In this document: positions 40,168 through 49,697 of the stretch, one piece after another | Numbering within the stretch: position 1 is the first letter of the stretch | How the letters are laid out: every line of letters begins with the position of its first letter | Assembly (NCBI GenBank): GCA_041686485.1 | Contig: JAWLDT010000002.1 | Span: 1-64,000 of the forward strand | Source of the DNA: PUPG01 sp041686485 | GTDB taxonomy: Bacteria > Bacteroidota > Bacteroidia > Bacteroidales > UBA7960 | Direction of reading: 5' to 3' | DNA: 64,000 nucleotides | Made by a program: the position numbers and the translations under genes | Notes under the pieces: generated by a model | What the model saw: only the letters and a program-made list of their open reading frames with translations | Told to the model about the DNA's origin: nothing | Databases searched by the model: none

Positions 40168-41577
40168 TTATTGTTTTTCCGTTTCAGATTTGTCACCGCT
40201 TTGTTCGCCCTGTTGCTGCTGATACTTTTCCGTAACGAGCTTTACGAAGTCATCAAAAGAGATCTCAACCTCATTCAGTTTTAGCTTTTCTTTAAATAAT
40301 GCGATCAGCTTTTGCTCATACAGGTGGTCATGGATCTTTTTGATTTCTTCTTTGTTAGAAGAGAAGTTTTTGACATACTCATCAAGTACCCCTTGTTCAA
40401 CATCTTCCTGGCCATATTGTTTAAGCTGTGCCTTGATGAATTCCTCCAGGTGCTTGTTCACCTCCTCGGGTTTCACCTCCAGGTCATATTTCTTGCTCAG
40501 GTGGTTTTCGATCAGTTGCCATTTAAAGGTATCTGCAAACTGCTCAAATTCATTTTCCACCTTTTCTTCAGAAAGTTCTTCTTTGTTATTCTCCAGCAAC
40601 CATTTTTTCAGGAATGCTTCCGGCAGCTCCAGGTCTGCTTCTTCCACCAGCTTTTCGATCACCAGGTTTTTAAAATGCTTATCCACATCTGCCTGGTACT
40701 GTTTGCTGATCTGATCGGCCAGGTATTTACGGAACTCTTCTTCAGTGGTAATGTCCGCATCGGGAGCGGCCTTTTTAAAGAACTCTTCATCCATCCCGGC
40801 AGGCTCTACGCGGCTGATGCTTTGTATGGTAAAACGAAACAACGGGCTGTAATTTGAAAGCTCCTCCTTCTGCACACCCAGCATGGAAGCTGCTTCCGAT
40901 TCCGACTCAACGGCCTTCATCACATCCATCACAACAATCTCACCCGGTTTGGCTCCAATAAGTTTCTGTTTTACCTCCTCATCTTTTATATACTGGATAT
41001 AAACGCTGGATTGGTGGGTATGGCCCTCGGTTTTGGGGGTATTTTCGTCTTCCATCTCCTCAAATTCACCGTAGAGCACATCCTCAGCTTCTGACACACC
41101 GGGGTTCGTCATCTTACCATACCGTTTACGGATATCTTTCAGGTAATTATCCACAATATCGTCATCCACTTTAATCTTGTGGTAGTCTACCTCAATATCT
41201 TCCGAGAGTTCCAGATCAATATCCGGAGCTAATCCGATGTGATAGTAGAAGGCGAACTCGGTCTGGTTATCCCAGTCGATGGTATTGGCATGGTCATTAT
41301 CGGGCAGTGGGTTACCGAGCACATTGAGCTCATTTTCTTTGATGTAGTTGTATACGGCGTCGGCCAGAATCTTATTCACTTCTTCGGCGAGCACGCTTTT
41401 ACCGTACATCTTTTTAACGATCCCCATGGGCACTTTACCCTGTCTAAAACCAGGCATTTGCGCCTTCTTCTGCAGATTGGCCAGTTCTTTATCCACCTGC
41501 TGACGATAGTCTTCTTCGGTCAGGTGTACTGTCAGTGTCGCCTCCAGGTTTCCTTTCTTCTCCTGAGTAATCTCCAT
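40168..41577 (-). CDS. tig: Trigger factor-like chaperone
   Basis: Ribosome-bound chaperone. The N-terminal ribosome-binding domain has the signature MPGFRQGKVPMGIVKKMYG; the middle has a divergent PPIase-like domain (about 160-245); the C-terminal arm (250-450) is helical and highly charged. Length 469. First gene of the tig-clpP-clpX operon, with a TATATTTG box 79 bases upstream. Confidence 0.94.
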   Translation of the reverse strand: MEITQEKKGNLEATLTVHLTEEDYRQQVDKELANLQKKAQMPGFRQGKVPMGIVKKMYGKSVLAEEVNKILADAVYNYIKENELNVLGNPLPDNDHANTIDWDNQTEFAFYYHIGLAPDIDLELSEDIEVDYHKIKVDDDIVDNYLKDIRKRYGKMTNPGVSEAEDVLYGEFEEMEDENTPKTEGHTHQSSVYIQYIKDEEVKQKLIGAKPGEIVVMDVMKAVESESEAASMLGVQKEELSNYSPLFRFTIQSISRVEPAGMDEEFFKKAAPDADITTEEEFRKYLADQISKQYQADVDKHFKNLVIEKLVEEADLELPEAFLKKWLLENNKEELSEEKVENEFEQFADTFKWQLIENHLSKKYDLEVKPEEVNKHLEEFIKAQLKQYGQEDVEQGVLDEYVKNFSSNKEEIKKIHDHLYEQKLIALFKEKLKLNEVEISFDDFVKLVTEKYQQQQGEQSGDKSETEKQ

Positions 41578-41655
41578 ATAATCATTCTGATTTAAACATT
41601 TATACTGATGAAACGCGCCTGTAGTTATGCGTTTCCCACTTCATTTTCAGGGGCA

Positions 41656-41663
41656 CAAATATA
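41656..41663 (-). promoter_or_regulatory. -7 box of tig-clpP-clpX
   Basis: TATATTTG on the minus strand, an exact TAnnTTTG, 79 bases before the tig start. No -33 TTTG at the right spacing. The 409-base stretch 41578-41986 has no gene. Confidence 0.5.
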
Positions 41664-41831
41664 CGATTAATTATGGAGATGTTAATAATGGATTGTCATC
41701 TATCGGCAGGTTAATCCGACACCTATCATTATTACAAGTGCAAATTTTTGGTAAGATAAAACCCCTTTCAAGGCTTTTTTTCTTATTAATCATTTTGTCT
41801 TATTTGTCATATTTTTTTAACCTGAGTATCT

Positions 41832-41867
41832 GATAGTTACCTTGACGAGTGTTCGTTGATAACTATC
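41832..41867. other. Inverted repeat in the tig/tRNA-Leu intergenic region
   Basis: GATAGTTA (41832-41839) and TAACTATC (41860-41867), perfect 8-bp arms with 20 bases between. No T run; role unknown. Confidence 0.35.
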
Positions 41868-41986
41868 GTAATCATTTGATATTCACATGGTTAATCAAAG
41901 GGACAAATCGGGAGAAAAGGGACAAAATGTTTTTTTTCTCTTGGAGGTATAACTGTCTGTTTATTAGAGCTTTAGCTGCTCAAAAG

Positions 41987-42068
41987 TGCGGATGGAGGGA
42001 CTCGAACCCCCACGCCTTGCGGCACCAGATCCTAAGTCTGGCGCGGCTACCAATTACGCCACATCCGC
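41987..42068 (-). tRNA. tRNA-Leu (anticodon TAG)
   Basis: Class II tRNA with a long variable arm (TGCCGCAAGGCG). Acceptor GCGGATG/CATCCGC, discriminator A; anticodon stem CCAGA/TCTGG around CTTAGGA gives TAG, reading CUN. T-loop TTCGAGT. CCA is not encoded. Confidence 0.96.
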
Positions 42069-42095
42069 ATAATCATCTATCCTGGTTATTTAGTG

Positions 42096-42103
42096 CAAAA
42101 GTA
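42096..42103 (-). promoter_or_regulatory. -7 box of tRNA-Leu
   Basis: TACTTTTG on the minus strand fits TAnnTTTG, 27 bases before the tRNA. Confidence 0.5.
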
Positions 42104-42144
42104 CAATAAATTTAAAAACCTGCCCGCATATTACCTGAGAAAAA

Positions 42145-44307
42145 CTACTCACCATCAGATGGGGCTTCAACCGGAATGGTAAAAGAAACAACGGATCCTT
42201 TACCTGCCTTACTGTTGATATATATGTTGCCTCCCTGCTTTTGGGCAAATTCCTTACACAACAACAAGCCGAGGCCACTACCCTTTTCCTCCGACGTACC
42301 ATAGCTGCTATGCAAAGAATCAACACGAAAGAGCTTATCCTGATCCTCCTCTGAAATACCTACTCCATTATCGGCAATCGCTATTTCGATCATGTCAGGA
42401 TGCTTATGAGAACGAATCTCAATATAACCGCCAGGATAAGTATATTTAAGCGCATTGGACAAAAGATTACGGACGATTGTATCGGTCATGTTTACATCAC
42501 CCCAAACCTGAATACCATCATGCACCCTGTCAAATATATCAATGTTCTTTTCAAGGGTGTTCGCTTCAAAAAGCCTCACATTGTCACGAATAACATCCTT
42601 GATGTTGAAGCGTTCCGGATTATATTGAATCTTACCGGTTTGGGCCCTGGACCATTGCAATAGATTTTCAAGCAGATTATTGATTTTGAGAACCGATCTG
42701 TCCAGCTCAGACGCCAATTCCTTTAACTCTTCTTTTGATAAATGATCAATATCCCTTTTTAATAATCTTGAAAAACTTAGCACAGAAGCAAACGGATTCC
42801 GAAGGTCATGAGAAATGATAGAGAAAAACTTGTCCTTCGTCTGGTTGGTTTCTATGAGGTTCTTCTCATTTTCCTGCAACTGTTTGTTTAGCCTGTCTAC
42901 CTTTTTCTTTTCAACAATAAGCGAATCGTTCAGTTCCTTTAACTTTTCGTTATTCCGGCTGATTTCCTCTTTCTGGGTTTTAAGCTTTTTATTCGTCCGA
43001 CGCGATTCAATGAAACGATAATATTGAATGACCAGCAATAGCAGGATTAAAGCCATAAACAGCAACAGATAATTTCTTGACTGCCGTTGTTTCTCCAGAT
43101 TGAGTTGCTGAATCTGACTGTTTTTCTGAAGAAGATCAATCTCATCCTGCTGCCGTTCACGGTCATACATCAGCTGCATCTCCATCACGCGCCTCCTGCT
43201 TTCTTCGTCATAGATACTATCTTTCAGACTAATATGTTTTTGCTGATACTCATAAGCATCCTTATACTGTTGTTGCTGATGCATTAACCGGCTCAAAAGA
43301 TCATAATTCTCTGCCAGAATAGAGTGGATGTCAGCCTCATCGGCTATTTCAATACTTTTAAAAAAATAATCTTTTGCCCTATCCAACTCTCCGAAAGCCA
43401 TATATGCACTCCCAAGGTCACGCGCCACCTGTGCTTTTCCTCTTTCAAGCTGCGCCTGTTCAAAATAAGCTTGCGCCTCACGCAAGATGTCGAGGGCATC
43501 ATCATGTTTATTCTCTTCAATATACAAATTGCCAATAGCTTTCTGGGTTATGGCTATTTCACGTATATCATTGTATTCCAGTCGTATATTAAGCGCTTCA
43601 CTAAAATACCTATGGGCTGCCTTATAGTTACCATTATGCTGGCTGATGATACCAAGATTATTCAATGAATATGCCTTAGACTGTTCCATCTCATGCTTCT
43701 CTGCAATGTTTAGAGCACGCCGATGGTATTCCTCAGCTTTATCATATTGTTCCTGTTCCTGATACAGATATCCGATATTATTTAATACCGTAAACTGGGA
43801 AGAGTCATCATCTCTGTCCTCATACATTTGAAGTCCCTCAAAATAATACTCCAATGCATTGTCGTAATAACCCTGGCCGTGAAAAATGACACCGAGGTTG
43901 ATAAGCACTCGTGCATAACCTTCATCATCTTCAATGTCCTCAAACAACTGGCGGGCCTTGAACATGTTTTCATAAGCCTGTTTGAAATCTCCTTTTCGCC
44001 AATATAACAGGCCAAGATCAGTTAAACTTCTGCCGATATATTGCTGATCATCAAGGTCTCTGGCGATTTCAAGCGCCTTCATGACATACTCCTTCGCTAA
44101 TTCCTGCTCTGATGATCGAATAGACCAGGCAAGAGTGATAAGTGCTTCCAGGCGAACAGAATCGGCAACCTCAGGATTATCTACCAGGTTCTTCAGACTG
44201 TCAGCCTCCGCATCATATTGGTCATTGGTAGTAGTGGCATATACCGGTGTGTGACATAAACCTGACCAAAGTAAAACGATTAGAAGCCAAAGAAACTTTT
44301 TCATCAT
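42145..44307 (-). CDS. TPR-containing sensor histidine kinase
   Basis: Membrane-anchored two-component kinase. Order: signal peptide (1-24), tetratricopeptide repeats (about 40-370, e.g. YDNALEYYFEGLQMYEDRDD), one transmembrane segment (about 408-428, YLLLFMALILLLLVIQYY), coiled coil (430-485), HisKA with phospho-acceptor H500 in FFSIISHDLRNPFASV, and HATPase with NLLSNALKYTYPGG, IADNGVGI and KGSGLGLLLCKEF. The extracytoplasmic TPR sensor is typical of Bacteroidota. No response regulator is adjacent, so its partner is unknown; it is not PorY-like in architecture. Confidence 0.93.
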   Translation of the reverse strand: MMKKFLWLLIVLLWSGLCHTPVYATTTNDQYDAEADSLKNLVDNPEVADSVRLEALITLAWSIRSSEQELAKEYVMKALEIARDLDDQQYIGRSLTDLGLLYWRKGDFKQAYENMFKARQLFEDIEDDEGYARVLINLGVIFHGQGYYDNALEYYFEGLQMYEDRDDDSSQFTVLNNIGYLYQEQEQYDKAEEYHRRALNIAEKHEMEQSKAYSLNNLGIISQHNGNYKAAHRYFSEALNIRLEYNDIREIAITQKAIGNLYIEENKHDDALDILREAQAYFEQAQLERGKAQVARDLGSAYMAFGELDRAKDYFFKSIEIADEADIHSILAENYDLLSRLMHQQQQYKDAYEYQQKHISLKDSIYDEESRRRVMEMQLMYDRERQQDEIDLLQKNSQIQQLNLEKQRQSRNYLLLFMALILLLLVIQYYRFIESRRTNKKLKTQKEEISRNNEKLKELNDSLIVEKKKVDRLNKQLQENEKNLIETNQTKDKFFSIISHDLRNPFASVLSFSRLLKRDIDHLSKEELKELASELDRSVLKINNLLENLLQWSRAQTGKIQYNPERFNIKDVIRDNVRLFEANTLEKNIDIFDRVHDGIQVWGDVNMTDTIVRNLLSNALKYTYPGGYIEIRSHKHPDMIEIAIADNGVGISEEDQDKLFRVDSLHSSYGTSEEKGSGLGLLLCKEFAQKQGGNIYINSKAGKGSVVSFTIPVEAPSDGE

Positions 44308-44481
44308 GAAATAAAATTGACAATAAATAACCTTATCGTAAAGATAAACAAAAAAGGAATTCGTTTCGACAAAATATTATTTTTGGTTGATTAACGGAAT
44401 AAAACGAAGATTGAAGCACAATAATACATGTATCCATTGCTTAGTATCAAATACCGCGCCATTGTTGTGATAATGGAATAT

Positions 44482-46182
44482 TTATTCAATATTCACACCG
44501 GCAATTGCTTCATTGATATTCAATATGGTATCCCCAATTTTCTCACATGAAGTGATGAGCTTGTTAAAATAAAAGGCACTCTTGGCATGCGTGGGGTCTT
44601 TTTCAATATCATCAATCACGGCATCTTTAACCTGGTCGCGGAAAGCATTGATTTTCTTTTCAAGTTCCATGGCTTTTGGCAGGGATTGGCGTGCCTCGTG
44701 CGTACTGGTCTGCATATTCTCAAGCATCAGCTCGAAACCGTTATTAACCAGCTTAAACATCTCAAACAGATCACTACGCTGCTCCGGAGTGAAGTAAACC
44801 TTTTCCTTTTTCTTATCCGACAATACAGAGGACATCTTAAAACAAACATCACCAATCTTTTCAACTTCACTGCTGACAAGACGCATACGGCGCAATTCTT
44901 CGGCCGCATGTCCGCTTAACTGTTTCCTTGATATCTTGATCAGAAATGTGGTAATCTCTACCTCCACCCTGTCGGTTATTTCTTCATACTTACTGACCTT
45001 TCCCAGGAGATTCTGATATTCCTTTTTATCGGTTTCTATGATAAGTGCCGGGATAAAATTAAACATCCTTTGAGCGAGTTCCGCATATTTGCGAACCTCC
45101 TTTTTGGCCTGAAAGACTGATAACTCAGCCATGTGAAGGAATCCGCTGCTAAAATATTCGAGTTGTGGTCGTTCAAACTTTTTACCCCTGGAGGGTATTA
45201 AATACTCCACAAATTGAACGATATATCGACTGAGCCCTATCAGAAGCAGGGTGTTTGTAATATTAAATACGGTATGAAAAATGGACAGGCCAACGGGTAT
45301 CCATGTGGCTGTCTCCATGGGGGACCCCAGTCCGAAATGAACCATAAAATGATCAATTCGACTCAGGAAGAATTTGAACAGGAGAAGCATCCATATAATA
45401 CCTATCACATTGAAAACAGTATGGGCAAGGGCTGTTCGTTTGGCATATACATTCCCTACCAGGGCGGCCAGGTTGGCTGTAATGGTGGTACCGATATTTT
45501 CACCCAGCACGATAGCCGCGCCATGCTCATAACCAATCCAGCCAAAATTACACATCACCAGCGTAAGCGCCATCGTGGCACTGGAAGACTGGAGGATAAT
45601 CGTAAGCAAGGTACCCAATCCCAGGAATAAAAAGGTGCTGTAAATCCCGTAATCGGTCATGTTTTGGATAAACCTGAACATCTCCGGGTTGTGTTCGAGA
45701 TCAGGAACAGCATCTTTCAGGTAGTTCAGCCCCAGAAACAGCAAGGCAAAGCCCAGCAGTATCTGACCGGCTGAATTCAGACGCTCCCTTGAATTGAGCA
45801 ACAAAGGGAAGCTTATTCCTATCAGCGGAATGGACAAAGCCGCGATATTGACCTTAAAACCGAGCAGGGAGATTAGCCAGGCAGTGGTAGTGGTCCCGAT
45901 ATTGGCGCCCATGATCACTCCCACGGACTGTATGAGGGTCATCAGACCGGCATTCACAAAGCTGACAACCATCACCGTAGATGCCGAAGAGGATTGCACA
46001 AGTGTAGTCAGTAAGAAGCCGGTAAAAACCCCTACAAATCGATTGGAGGTCATAGCAGCCAAAACAGACCGCATCTTATCCCCGGCAAACTTTTGAATGC
46101 CCTCACTCATGATTTTCATTCCGTAAAGGAACAAACTCAGTGATCCGAAAAGCGTGAGGAGATCGAAAAAACCAAAACTCAT
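44482..46182 (-). CDS. Na/Pi cotransporter family protein with PhoU-like domain
   Basis: Inner-membrane phosphate transporter. Two inverted Na_Pi_cotrans repeats carry the QSSSA motifs (LTTLVQSSSASTVMVVSFV and TIILQSSSATMALTLVM) that bind Na+ and phosphate; GANIGTTTTAW and GENIGTTITAN follow each. Residues about 340-560 are a helical PhoU-like cytoplasmic domain. Length 566 is usual for the NptA/YjbB type. It has tandem -7 boxes upstream and is probably monocistronic. Confidence 0.93.
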   Translation of the reverse strand: MSFGFFDLLTLFGSLSLFLYGMKIMSEGIQKFAGDKMRSVLAAMTSNRFVGVFTGFLLTTLVQSSSASTVMVVSFVNAGLMTLIQSVGVIMGANIGTTTTAWLISLLGFKVNIAALSIPLIGISFPLLLNSRERLNSAGQILLGFALLFLGLNYLKDAVPDLEHNPEMFRFIQNMTDYGIYSTFLFLGLGTLLTIILQSSSATMALTLVMCNFGWIGYEHGAAIVLGENIGTTITANLAALVGNVYAKRTALAHTVFNVIGIIWMLLLFKFFLSRIDHFMVHFGLGSPMETATWIPVGLSIFHTVFNITNTLLLIGLSRYIVQFVEYLIPSRGKKFERPQLEYFSSGFLHMAELSVFQAKKEVRKYAELAQRMFNFIPALIIETDKKEYQNLLGKVSKYEEITDRVEVEITTFLIKISRKQLSGHAAEELRRMRLVSSEVEKIGDVCFKMSSVLSDKKKEKVYFTPEQRSDLFEMFKLVNNGFELMLENMQTSTHEARQSLPKAMELEKKINAFRDQVKDAVIDDIEKDPTHAKSAFYFNKLITSCEKIGDTILNINEAIAGVNIE

Positions 46183-46201
46183 AATTTAGTTATTGGGTAG
46201 T

Positions 46202-46219
46202 CAAAAGTAGTCAAAAGTA
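46202..46219 (-). promoter_or_regulatory. Tandem -7 boxes of the Na/Pi cotransporter gene
   Basis: On the minus strand TACTTTTG occurs twice, at 46212-46219 and 46202-46209, ten bases apart as a direct repeat. Either could start transcription 15-30 bases before the gene. Confidence 0.5.
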
Positions 46220-46344
46220 ATATTCAGGCAAGCTGAAATATCAACATTTTTTATATTAAAAAACACGATCCTGATTAACGGGCTCTGAGAATAAGTACGT
46301 AAAGGGAGTATGCTGGCGGTTTTAAGTGATGCGCTCATTAAGAA

Positions 46345-46395
46345 AAAGGAATAGTGCCTCTCAGGACAAGAATGGACCCGAAAGGCACTTTTTTA
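46345..46395. terminator. Terminator downstream of eno
   Basis: AGTGCCT (46353-46359) pairs with AGGCACT (46383-46389). On the minus strand, the direction of eno, the stem is followed by ATTCCTTTTTCTT; on the plus strand by TTTTTAT. It starts about 20 bases past the eno stop. Confidence 0.65.
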
Positions 46396-46412
46396 TCTTC
46401 ATCAACCATTAC

Positions 46413-47702
46413 TTATTTGGTAAAACGAAAAGCCTTCCCCGGGTATTTTGCGGTTTCACCCATCATCTCTTCGATACGAAGCAGCTGATTATACTTGGCT
46501 ATCCGTTCAGACCGGCAGGCTGAGCCGGTTTTTATCTGACCGGTGCCCAAAGCAACCGCCAGGTCCGCAATGGAAGTGTCTTCCGTTTCACCAGAACGGT
46601 GACTGATCACTGCCGTATAGTTGTTCCGGAAAGCCAGATTAACAGCATCAATGGTTTCAGACAGCGTACCGATCTGATTTACTTTTACGAGGATGGAATT
46701 GGCCACATTGGAGTCAATACCTTTCTGCAAACGTTTCACATTGGTGACAAACAGGTCATCTCCGACAAGCTGAACATCTTTGCCAAGTTTCTGGGTCATT
46801 AGTTCCCAGCCTTCCCAGTCATCTTCATCCATACCGTCTTCTATGGAGATTATGGGATAATTTTTCACCCAGTCGGCCCAGTAATCCACCATCTGAGCAG
46901 GTGTAAGCTTGTCGCCGGTGGATTTATGCAGGTGATAGACGTTCTCTTCCTTAATAAAGTACTCACTGGCAGCAGGGTCAAGGGTTAAACCGATATCGTC
47001 GCCCGGTTTGTACCCGGCTTTTTCGATGGCCTGCAGAATAAGCTGCACTGCTTCCTCATTTGATTTCAGGTTGGGGGCAAACCCTCCTTCGTCGCCCACG
47101 TTGGTAGAATACCCTTTCTTCTTGAGCACCGCTTTCAGGTTTTGGAAAATTTCGGCACCCATCTGAATCGCCTGGCTAAAGCAGGTTGCTCCGACAGGCA
47201 TGATCATAAACTCCTGAAAATCGACGGAATTGTCAGCATGTGAACCACCATTCAGGATGTTCATCATGGGCATAGGCAGGGTATTGGCATTTACACCACC
47301 AATATAGCGAAACAATGGCTGACCGGTTTCCTGTGCAGCAGCATTGGCAACGGCCAAAGAAACGCCCAGAATGGCATTCGCCCCCAGTTTGGCTTTATTG
47401 TCTGTACCGTCGACCTCAAGCATAACCTTATCCACCAGTGCCTGATCGGTCACATGGAAGCCCTGAAGCTCATTATTTAAGACGGTATTTACATTATCAA
47501 CCGCTTTCAATACGCCTTTGCCAAGGAATTTTCCTTTGTCGTCGTCTCGGAGCTCCACTGCTTCGTGAACACCGGTAGAAGCACCAGAAGGCACTGCTGC
47601 ACGTCCGAGAATACCGTTTTCTGTAATCACATCAACCTCTATTGTGGGATTTCCACGTGAGTCGAGGATTTGTCTTGCATGAATATTTAAAATTGCGCTC
47701 AT
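46413..47702 (-). CDS. eno: Enolase
   Basis: Glycolytic enzyme converting 2-phosphoglycerate to phosphoenolpyruvate. Conserved blocks: ARQILDSRGNPTIEVDV, PSGASTGVHEAVELRD, the Mg-ligand regions LTLDPAASEYF, ISIEDGMDEDDWEGW and LVGDDLFVTN, and the signature ILVKVNQIGTLSETIDA with the catalytic Lys, then SHRSGETEDTSIADLAV. Length 429 is normal. It follows rplQ on the same strand after 130 bases, with a possible own promoter. Confidence 0.98.
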   Translation of the reverse strand: MSAILNIHARQILDSRGNPTIEVDVITENGILGRAAVPSGASTGVHEAVELRDDDKGKFLGKGVLKAVDNVNTVLNNELQGFHVTDQALVDKVMLEVDGTDNKAKLGANAILGVSLAVANAAAQETGQPLFRYIGGVNANTLPMPMMNILNGGSHADNSVDFQEFMIMPVGATCFSQAIQMGAEIFQNLKAVLKKKGYSTNVGDEGGFAPNLKSNEEAVQLILQAIEKAGYKPGDDIGLTLDPAASEYFIKEENVYHLHKSTGDKLTPAQMVDYWADWVKNYPIISIEDGMDEDDWEGWELMTQKLGKDVQLVGDDLFVTNVKRLQKGIDSNVANSILVKVNQIGTLSETIDAVNLAFRNNYTAVISHRSGETEDTSIADLAVALGTGQIKTGSACRSERIAKYNQLLRIEEMMGETAKYPGKAFRFTK

Positions 47703-47741
47703 AAGTTTATGTGTTTTAATGTTTAGTCATTGAATTCAGCG

Positions 47742-47749
47742 TAAAGTTA
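47742..47749 (-). promoter_or_regulatory. Possible -7 box of eno
   Basis: TAACTTTA on the minus strand, a near match to TAnnTTTG and the same variant seen at 21332-21339, 40 bases before the eno start. Confidence 0.35.
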
Positions 47750-47832
47750 AGTATATACGCAGAAATAAAAAAGGATAAAGCGACCCGGTCACTTCATCCC
47801 TTACACTTTTCATAGCACATTGCGTGAATGAA

Positions 47833-48660
47833 TTATTGCTTATCTTCCGGCTTGTCTTCTGTATCTTCATCCGAAGATTTTTCTTCTTCAGAATCATCAG
47901 CCGGCTGGTCCTGTTTCTTTTTTGCGGCGGGTTGCTCTTCGGCGGCATCTTTATCATCTCCGGCAGGTTCCGTCTCCGCCTCAGGTTCATCGGCAGTTTC
48001 TGCTTCAGGTTCGGTTTTTTTATCCGTTGGCTCAGCCGTCTCCTCAGCAGCCACATCGGTGTCTTCAGCGTCGGTTGCTGCTTCTGCGGAGGCTTCTGCA
48101 GGTGCTTCCTGAGTATCATCGACTGTTTCGGCCGGTTTTTCAGCAGGCTCCTCCTGTGGGGTGGTATCGCCGACAGTGTCCCGGGCAGCAGCCGGAGCAG
48201 CTTGCCCGGTTGCCTCAGTATCTTTGGCTCCTTTCTTACCACGCCGTCTTCCTCTTCTGGTACGCCTGGCTGTTGTTTCTTCTTCTGTTTTCAGCATGGC
48301 TGTGTTGTAATCAACCAGTTCGATAAAACACATCTCTGCCGCATCCCCCTGACGAAAACCTGTTTTCAGAATACGGGTATATCCGCCCGGGCGGTCAGCC
48401 ACTTTTTGTGCGACTTCCCGATACAGTTCACTGACAGCATGTTTGTTTTTCAGATAAGAAAAAACCATCCGGCGCGAATGGGTCGAATCCGTTTTAGAAC
48501 GTGTAATCAGTGGCTCGACATATGTACGCAACGCCTTGGCTTTGGCTACCGTTGTATTGATCCTTTTGTTGAGAATTAATGCTGTGGCAAGACTCGACAA
48601 GGTTTCCTGCCTGTGCGCTGCCTTTCTCCCTAAACTATTAATCTTCTTTCTATGTCTCAT
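47833..48660 (-). CDS. rplQ: Ribosomal protein L17 with long acidic tail
   Basis: Large-subunit protein next to the exit tunnel. Residues 1-121 are a normal L17 (MRHRKKINSLGRKAAHRQET..., PGGYTRILKTGFRQGDAAEM). Residues 122-275 are an added tail: a short basic part (ARRTRRGRRRGKKG) then about 130 residues almost only of Ala, Glu, Asp, Thr, Pro and Lys. Bacteroidota L17 proteins often have some tail, but this one is longer than the domain itself. It follows rpoA by 7 bases and ends the alpha operon. Confidence 0.95.
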   Translation of the reverse strand: MRHRKKINSLGRKAAHRQETLSSLATALILNKRINTTVAKAKALRTYVEPLITRSKTDSTHSRRMVFSYLKNKHAVSELYREVAQKVADRPGGYTRILKTGFRQGDAAEMCFIELVDYNTAMLKTEEETTARRTRRGRRRGKKGAKDTEATGQAAPAAARDTVGDTTPQEEPAEKPAETVDDTQEAPAEASAEAATDAEDTDVAAEETAEPTDKKTEPEAETADEPEAETEPAGDDKDAAEEQPAAKKKQDQPADDSEEEKSSDEDTEDKPEDKQ

Positions 48661-48667
48661 TACTAAA

Positions 48668-49660
48668 TTATTCCTTATCTAATTTGTACTTCGAAAGGTT
48701 CATTCCAAAATGGAGGTTCTTTGACTTAACAAGTTCTTCCAGCTCGGTAAGTGATTTTTTTCCAAAATTTCTGAACTTCAGCAGGTCATGTTTATTAAGT
48801 GCAACCAAATCTGCCAATGTTTCAACATCAGCTGCTTTCAGACAATTCAGGGCCCTTACCGAAAGGTCAAGATCCACCAGTTTTGTTTTCAGGAGCTGAC
48901 GCATATGCAATGAATTCTCATCAAACTCCTCGCTGGATGCTTTTTCTTCTGTATCCAGGGTAATTTTCTCATTGGAGAACAACATAAAGTGTTGTATCAG
49001 AATATGTGCGGCTTCCTTCAGTGCTTCTTTGGGCTCAACAGAACCGTCGGTCAAAATCTCAATAACCAGCTTTTCATAGTCGGTCTTCTGTTCAACACGG
49101 TAGTTGTCAACGTGGTAGGTCACATTTTTAATCGGAGTAAAAATGGAATCGACAGCGATTGACCCAATAACCGGGTTAAGGCCTTTATTTTCTTCAGCAG
49201 GCACATAACCACGGCCCTTTTCAACTGTAAACTCAATATTCAGGTTGACAGATGGTTCCATCTCGCAAATGACCACATCGGGGTTCAGCACATAGAAATT
49301 CGACAGGGCATCATTCAGGTCACCTGCCTTAAACTGTTCCTGCCCGCTAATGGAGACACTGAATTTTTCGGATTCAGCATCCTCAACCTGTTTTTTGAAA
49401 CGCACCTGTTTCAAATTCAGGATAATCTCCGTTACATCCTGTACAACTCCTTCGATGGTTGAAAACTCATGATCCACGCCCTCAATTTTTACTGAAGTAA
49501 TGGCATAACCTTCCAGCGACGAGAGCAAAATTCTTCTGAGAGCATTGCCTATCGTAATGCCATAGCCTGGTTCCAACGGGCGAAATTCAAACTTCCCCAG
49601 CCGGTTATCGGACTCAAGCATAATTACTTTGTCCGGTTTTTGAAATGCTAATATTGCCAT
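48668..49660 (-). CDS. rpoA: RNA polymerase subunit alpha
   Basis: Assembly platform of RNA polymerase. The N-terminal domain has LEPGYGITIGNALRRILLSSLEGYAI and VDHEFSTIEGVVQDVTEIILNLK; the C-terminal domain (about 255-320) has LDLSVRALNCLKAADVETLADLV and RNFGKKSLTELEELV, the UP-element-binding helix-hairpin-helix. Length 330 is normal. Confidence 0.98.
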   Translation of the reverse strand: MAILAFQKPDKVIMLESDNRLGKFEFRPLEPGYGITIGNALRRILLSSLEGYAITSVKIEGVDHEFSTIEGVVQDVTEIILNLKQVRFKKQVEDAESEKFSVSISGQEQFKAGDLNDALSNFYVLNPDVVICEMEPSVNLNIEFTVEKGRGYVPAEENKGLNPVIGSIAVDSIFTPIKNVTYHVDNYRVEQKTDYEKLVIEILTDGSVEPKEALKEAAHILIQHFMLFSNEKITLDTEEKASSEEFDENSLHMRQLLKTKLVDLDLSVRALNCLKAADVETLADLVALNKHDLLKFRNFGKKSLTELEELVKSKNLHFGMNLSKYKLDKE

Positions 49661-49697
49661 TGATACTTGTTTTTTGTGATAAAAAGGGGAACAAACA

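Noticed and set aside
41849..42109. 86-codon plus-strand frame across the tRNA-Leu gene
   Set aside because: It runs antisense through a clear tRNA and has no family features.
47824..48579. 251-codon plus-strand frame rich in Phe, Ser and Arg
   Set aside because: It is the compositional shadow of the acidic L17 tail on the other strand.
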